Source: Epiperipatus broadwayi
Taxonomy: Eukaryota; Onychophora; Udeonychophora; Euonychophora; Peripatidae
Assembly: GCA_028023455.1 (NCBI GenBank)
Contig: JAQFVV010000021.1
Coordinates: forward strand, 3,121,351-3,185,350
Direction of reading: 5' to 3'
DNA length: 64,000 nt
Shown here: in pieces, positions 60,139 through 64,000 of the stretch
How the letters are laid out: every line of letters begins with the position of its first letter
How positions within the stretch are numbered: the stretch's first letter is position 1
Position numbers and translations under genes: made by a program
Notes under the pieces: model-generated
The model's input: only the letters and a program-made list of their open reading frames with translations
What the model was told of the DNA's origin: nothing
The model's database searches: none

Positions 60139-60650
60139 TTGAAACATCACATAATCATCATTCTTATGCTTGCATAGTCTGTTAACACAGTAGCAACTTT
60201 TTCCATACAATATGGCCATCTAATACAAGTCACAATAATCAATAGATGCTTGAATATTAGTACAACAAAATTCCTATCTAATGCCTCTTCATCCAATATC
60301 CCTGGTGACCAAGATATATAAATATTGAACTGAGTTCAAATCTATATGTCTGTCAAATTAATTAGCTTGAATTGAAAATATTGTGTTTTCAGTTTGGTTT
60401 CACAGCTTTATAGTTAAACTAAGAAGGTAAGAGATGGCTGCTGGACAGATTCATTAGATCCAAAGATCTAGATAATCTCAGATTCAAGGTTCCTTACTGA
60501 AGAAAGCCATAAGATAGAAACTGTATTTGAGAATATTGGATGAGTAGGCATGAGATAAAGATTTTGATGCACCCATTGATATTAATATGGCTGCTCTCGG
60601 TGGCATTGGGGTATGGAGTGAGTTGCTACTATTTAAATAAATTGTGTGAG
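60139..60650 (+). mobile_element. Fold-back repeat family A with full SINE head
   Basis: The inverted tail (60139-60302) extends into half of the ribozyme segment (CCAATATCCCTGG). It is followed by a head from 60312 (TTGAACTGAGTTCAAATC) through GGTTTCACAGCTTTATAG, then a hammerhead-like segment at 60484-60539 (CTGAAGA, GAAAC) and tail. Confidence 0.6.
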
Positions 60651-60724
60651 TCAAAGAAATGGTAGTCATATGATGTTTTAGTAGTTTGATACTAACCCTG
60701 GCCAAAAGATGTTGCTGACTAAGT

Positions 60725-61050
60725 TATTAAAAAACTAAGGACACCTCAAAGTATAGATTCTGAACTGAGTTTAGATCTTCACAACAAATGAATTAACTTG
60801 GATTAGAAATATTCTTGTATTTGGAGTTCGAATCCATTGCTTTATAGTTAACTAAAAATATAAAAGGTGGCTGCTGGAATGTTGCATTCGATCCAAAGAT
60901 ATAGATGCAGTATTCTCAGATTCATGATTCCTCGCTGACAAAATCATAAGCTAGACAGGGATTTTAATGCACTAATCTTCTACCATCATTTGACTATGGA
61001 CTTGCAGTATATGGCAATATTGTATGAAGAGAGTTGCTACTGTGTTATAT
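60725..61050 (+). mobile_element. Family A SINE, no inverted tail
   Basis: The head contains a good B box (GGAGTTCGAATCCATTG at 60821), showing family A is tRNA-derived. The ribozyme segment (about 60915-60960) is truncated: CGCTGACAAAATCATAAGC then GCTAGACAGGG. Confidence 0.6.
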
Positions 61051-61249
61051 TGACAAATATTGGACAGTTATGTTAGTGCTTATGGACCAGCTATTGGGAA
61101 AAATATCTAAATCTATTTACAACCTGAAAATAATTTTAAATTATATATGATCTGGATTAGACAGTTGATCAGCCATATATATTTATATTTGATTTATATA
61201 TGTCAAAATTTTGGCATATTCATTCAGTAATGATTATTACTAATCATTT

Positions 61250-61510
61250 GCTAGGTTAGAAATTACCATAGAATTTATAAGCCAGATATAAACTTAAACT
61301 TGACTTAAGACAATATATTTTTTTTAATTAAACGTAAATAACTAAACATCACATGATCACCATCTCTTATGCTAGCACATAAAGCCTTCTGGCATCCATT
61401 GATTACTCTGGTTGGCACAGGGTAGCACTACTGTATAGAGAGTTTGCCTGTTTAAACATAAATACATATTTTAGTTTCACCTCTCTTTTTTCATGTGGAA
61501 TATCTTTATC
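61250..61510. repeat. Family F repeat split by family A tail
   Basis: Family F (61255-61335, AATTAAACGTAAATAACTAA) is interrupted by a family A tail fragment (about 61336-61463) and seems to resume at TTTTTTCATGTGGAATATCT (61487), which pairs with family F ends at 57060. Confidence 0.5.
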
Positions 61511-61765
61511 ACTGTAGATCATAAGATGAAATTGTCAATAAGTAACAGCATAATAAAATCTTACAAGTGTTAAAATCCAAGTCAATATTTTTAGGCATCA
61601 AATGGAAAACTTTTTCCACTAGCCATTAAATACTGCCTAAATGATTTGAGCATTAACATTTATGAAATGTTATCATGCTTTTCTTATCAAAGATTTTACT
61701 TATAGTTTGATAGTTATTTTCAATTATACTATAAAAATGTATATTATTGTTTGTAATTCTAATAG

Positions 61766-61986
61766 TTAAACAAAGCAAAACTCTTCATACAATAGTACCA
61801 CCCTGTTCCAACCAGAATAATCAATGGATGCCAGAAGGTAGAGTAATCAATGGATGCCAGAAGTCTTGTGCACAAGCCTTCTGGCATCCATTGATTACTC
61901 TGGTTGACACAGGGTGGCACTACTGTATGGAGAGTTTTGCCTTGTTTAATAACAATTATGTGCTAGTATGAGATAGTGATCATGTG
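61766..61986. mobile_element. Family A tail palindrome with 11-13 bp target duplication
   Basis: Two inverted tails meet at CTTGTGCACAAG (61864-61875). AATTCTAATAGTT occurs immediately left (61755-61767) and right (61987-61999), giving an 11-13 bp duplication depending on end assignment. A 22-bp internal repeat of the GTAATCAATGGATGCCAGAA segment lies at 61817-61861. Length and variability of the duplication fit target-primed retrotransposition rather than a cut-and-paste transposase. Confidence 0.75.
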
Positions 61987-62364
61987 AATTCTAATAGTTT
62001 TAATGATATTAAGACTTATTAAAAGTGTGATGCTAAGAATATAAACCTATTCATGAAAAACAAGTTGATATGTGTTACCAAGATAATTCATAAGCAAGGT
62101 TCCCTAAAGAATCATTTAAATGAACTTGCAAATAACATTCATCTTTTGTTACATTAACCAATAAAATATCACATGACTCCAGCTTACATATGATTCCAGC
62201 TTACATATTTCTGTACAACATAGTTGTTTTACCATCTCCATTCCATTTACTGTAATTTGTAGTAACTAATAATAGATGCTGGATAGAGTATGTTCAGTTA
62301 GAAGCAATCCATACAAGTTTAATTAATCATAGCTTGGATGGAGTGCTTTTGTTAGAAATAATAT

Positions 62365-62985
62365 TAAAAGAAAATATGTTTGAAAAGGAAAGTTTTTAAT
62401 AAAATATATTTTCCCAGTTCTTATCTACAAATCTGAGACTTGAACACTTAACAGAAGAGTGATATTAAGACATCATACCATGCAATAAAGTATGGAGAGA
62501 TGTATATTAGTACTCACAAAATGAAATTGAAAATGAGATGCATGAGTGAGAGAGCAAACATGTATTACAGACATCATTGAAAGATTTAAGAGAGTTAACA
62601 GTGAGGATTGCCAATTCCTCTACAAGCTTTATGATAAATGCTTAGCCAGAGCCAGCACTTAAAATATCTCTGTAAGAACCCCCCCCCCACCCCCCCCGGT
62701 TGGTGTGGGGGGCACTCCTCGAGGGAGGTGTGGGGGTAGATGGAGCTGGTTTGAACACATTGTTGGAAGAGATGGTAATACATTGCAGTTGAAATCTTAA
62801 ACTGGATTCCAAGAGATTGTAAAAGACCTTGAAACTGACCTCTTGTGAAATGAATGGATGAAATAAGGAAGTTTGTGGGCATGCTGTAGAGAAGAGAGGC
62901 TAGAAATCAGAGAAATAGGATTGTACTTGGGGAGACCTTCATCTTGCAGTGGATTGATAATGATTGAAAGTGAAGATAATGATGA
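62365..62985 (+). mobile_element. RTE-like LINE, 3' end, interrupted by C-rich insert
   Basis: The RTE segments 62365-62596 and 62738-62985 align with 51990-51770 and 51760-51530 on the opposite strand. Between them lies foreign sequence. The copy ends CTTGCAGTGGATTGATAATG with a GAT-rich tail. Confidence 0.75.
62597..62737. repeat. GC-rich insert with poly-C/poly-G hairpins
   Basis: The first half (CTACAAGCTTTATGATAAATG, then GCACTTAAAATATCTCTGTA) resembles the family B start at 45520. The second half is C runs (62679-62697) and G runs (62706-62735), able to form hairpins and possibly quadruplex or i-motif structures. Confidence 0.5.
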
Positions 62986-63242
62986 TTTGTAGAAGATAAA
63001 ATAATAGTAAACTCTATCTACATTGCATTTGATAAGTCTAACAAGAATTTTTCTTCTCCATCACTACTTTTCTGTAGATGAATGCTCACTAATAGACTAT
63101 TAAAGATTATTTTATCCTAAAAATGCTTGGAACATAAATGAAAATACATTGTTTTCATTTATTATCTGGATATCTTTGGAAAGGCAGTGAAATTATGTCC
63201 CAGTTCATAGAAGAGGTTTTTATTCTAATATATATAATATTT

Positions 63243-63500
63243 AAATACATACATATTGTCTATACTAAATTTAATGTAATCATAAGGACTTGAACTCAGA
63301 CTTTCAAACTTTCCATAGCTATCCATTCCATCTTATACAACTGATACACATGCCCACACCCATGTGTATCAGTTGTATAATATGAATTGATTAACTATGG
63401 TTTAGTTTGAAAGTTGGATAACTATGGTTTAGTTTGACAGTCTGAATTCAAGTCCTTATAATTACATTAAGTTTAGTATAGACAATATACATGTATTTAA
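63243..63500. repeat. Palindrome of family G tails
   Basis: The arms meet near GATACACATG...CATGTGTATC (63341-63370). Each arm carries a tRNA-like B box (GAACTCAGACTTTCAAAC inverted against GACAGTCTGAATTCAAGTCC) and extends to TTGTCTATACTAAATTTAAT against its complement at 63465. Confidence 0.65.
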
Positions 63501-63783
63501 ATACTATATATTCATCCTGTATTCTGTCCATTCCTCTTCTGTATAATTAAATGGACATCTTAAAAGTCCTGTGTGTGAGGGGTCAGATTGACTTAAGGTC
63601 ACCATGGGTAGGATGATAATATTGGCATCAACAAGGACTTTGAGCATTTCACTCTTGGATTTTCATTGATATGAATGACTGAAGAGTTGTAGACTGAAGA
63701 AGATTGAAGCTTGTCTGTTAAAGTTTGAAGATTTGCTATCTTAATATAAGCTGAGCAGTGATTGTGCATATGTATGGGATGAT

Positions 63784-63845
63784 GATCTGGACCAACTGAT
63801 GAGTGCTGGTTCAGCATGAAATATATATATTGGAGATTGTTGATC
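63784..63845 (+). ncRNA. Type-I hammerhead ribozyme motif, family G
   Basis: Stem I inner pair CCAA (63792-63795) with TTGG (63830-63833); outer GATC (63784-63787) with GATC (63842-63845); CTGATGA at 63796-63802; stem II TGCTG (63804-63808) with CAGCA (63812-63816), five pairs closed by a further G-U pair; GAA at 63818-63820; stem III as palindromic ATATATAT (63821-63828); unpaired A63829 as a permitted cleavage nucleotide. The sequence of stems differs from family A, so the shared fold is not simple recent copying. Activity inferred. Confidence 0.65.
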
Positions 63846-63916
63846 CTTTTCACATGTATGTGGTCATTGTATCAGTTGTGTAAGATGGATTGGATAGTAT
63901 CTGAGTTCAAGTCCTT

Positions 63917-63917
<1 letters not shown>

Positions 63918-63947
<30 letters not shown>

Positions 63948-63955
63948 CAGTCCTT

Positions 63956-63990
<35 letters not shown>
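63918..63990. repeat. (TA)n tracts
   Basis: Two TA runs, each preceded by TCCTTACAAA, indicating duplication of the repeat end with its microsatellite. Confidence 0.9.
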
Positions 63991-63996
<6 letters not shown>

Positions 63997-64000
63997 TTTA

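Larger units (their letters stand above)
63500..64000 (+). mobile_element. Family G repeat with intact hammerhead motif
   Basis: Body from CATCCTGTATTCTGTCC (63512) through GCTATCTTAATATAAGC (63732), then ribozyme segment (63784-63845), tRNA-like tail (AGATGGATTGGATAGTATCT then GAGTTCAAGTCC) and (TA)n. The tail end ACAGTCCTTACAAATATA is duplicated with its TA tract to the window edge. The minus-strand frame at 63599-63853 is a by-product. Confidence 0.65.

Overview
The window is strongly AT-rich eukaryotic, probably invertebrate animal, DNA. It has long TA/GA/GATA microsatellites, many 5'-truncated non-LTR retrotransposons (RTE-like and CR1/L2-like), a Penelope-like element, mariner and hAT remnants, and tRNA-derived SINEs. 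There is no bacterial-style gene organisation and no intact protein-coding gene. The lineage cannot be fixed from the sequence alone; a mollusc, flatworm, cnidarian or similar genome would all fit.

Layout. 0-3.5 kb: AT-rich DNA with nothing recognised. 3.6-9 kb: head-to-head SINEs, an RTE 3' end, a fold-back repeat carrying a hammerhead-ribozyme motif, an element with ~100-bp inverted repeats, and a nested inverted-repeat cluster. 9-14 kb: sparse fragments and a long (TA)n(GA)n tract. 15-16 kb: a Penelope-like element (reverse-transcriptase tail plus GIY-YIG nuclease) set in (TA)n. 17.6-18.3 kb: fold-back repeat and SINE tail. 21.7-22.7 kb: a GC-richer island on the minus strand with TATA box, splice donor, intron, acceptor and an open frame kept across the junction; this is the only candidate host gene. 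23-26 kb: more hammerhead repeats and an RTE copy. 26.9-31.5 kb: a long, decayed LINE with an SGNH-esterase ORF1, AP endonuclease, reverse transcriptase and C-terminal zinc knuckle. 32.3-32.6 kb: (GATA)n. 33.1-33.5 kb: a hAT MITE with a perfect 8-bp target duplication. 39.1-39.35 kb: scrambled homopolymers, possibly an assembly error. 42.9-43.7 kb: palindrome and mariner transposase remnant. 44-49 kb: LINE tail, hammerhead repeats and SINEs. 51.5-54.1 kb: two RTE copies in opposite orientation, one with a 330-codon open RT frame. 56.4-57.0 kb: exact tandem duplication of 256 bp. 57-64 kb: dense hammerhead-bearing repeats, a LINE tail and an RTE copy interrupted by a C-rich insert.

The most interesting feature is a set of interspersed repeats (families A, B and G here) in which a type-I hammerhead self-cleaving ribozyme can be read: the CUGANGA box, a short stem II, GAA, a tiny palindromic stem III, an unpaired cleavage nucleotide, and a stem I closing on both sides. 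Members also carry a tRNA-like B box and often an inverted copy of their own tail. One has an 11-13 bp target duplication. This resembles metazoan retrozymes and schistosome Sm-alpha SINEs. A Penelope-like element, the class proposed to mobilise such RNAs, lies in the same window. Activity is inferred from motifs only.
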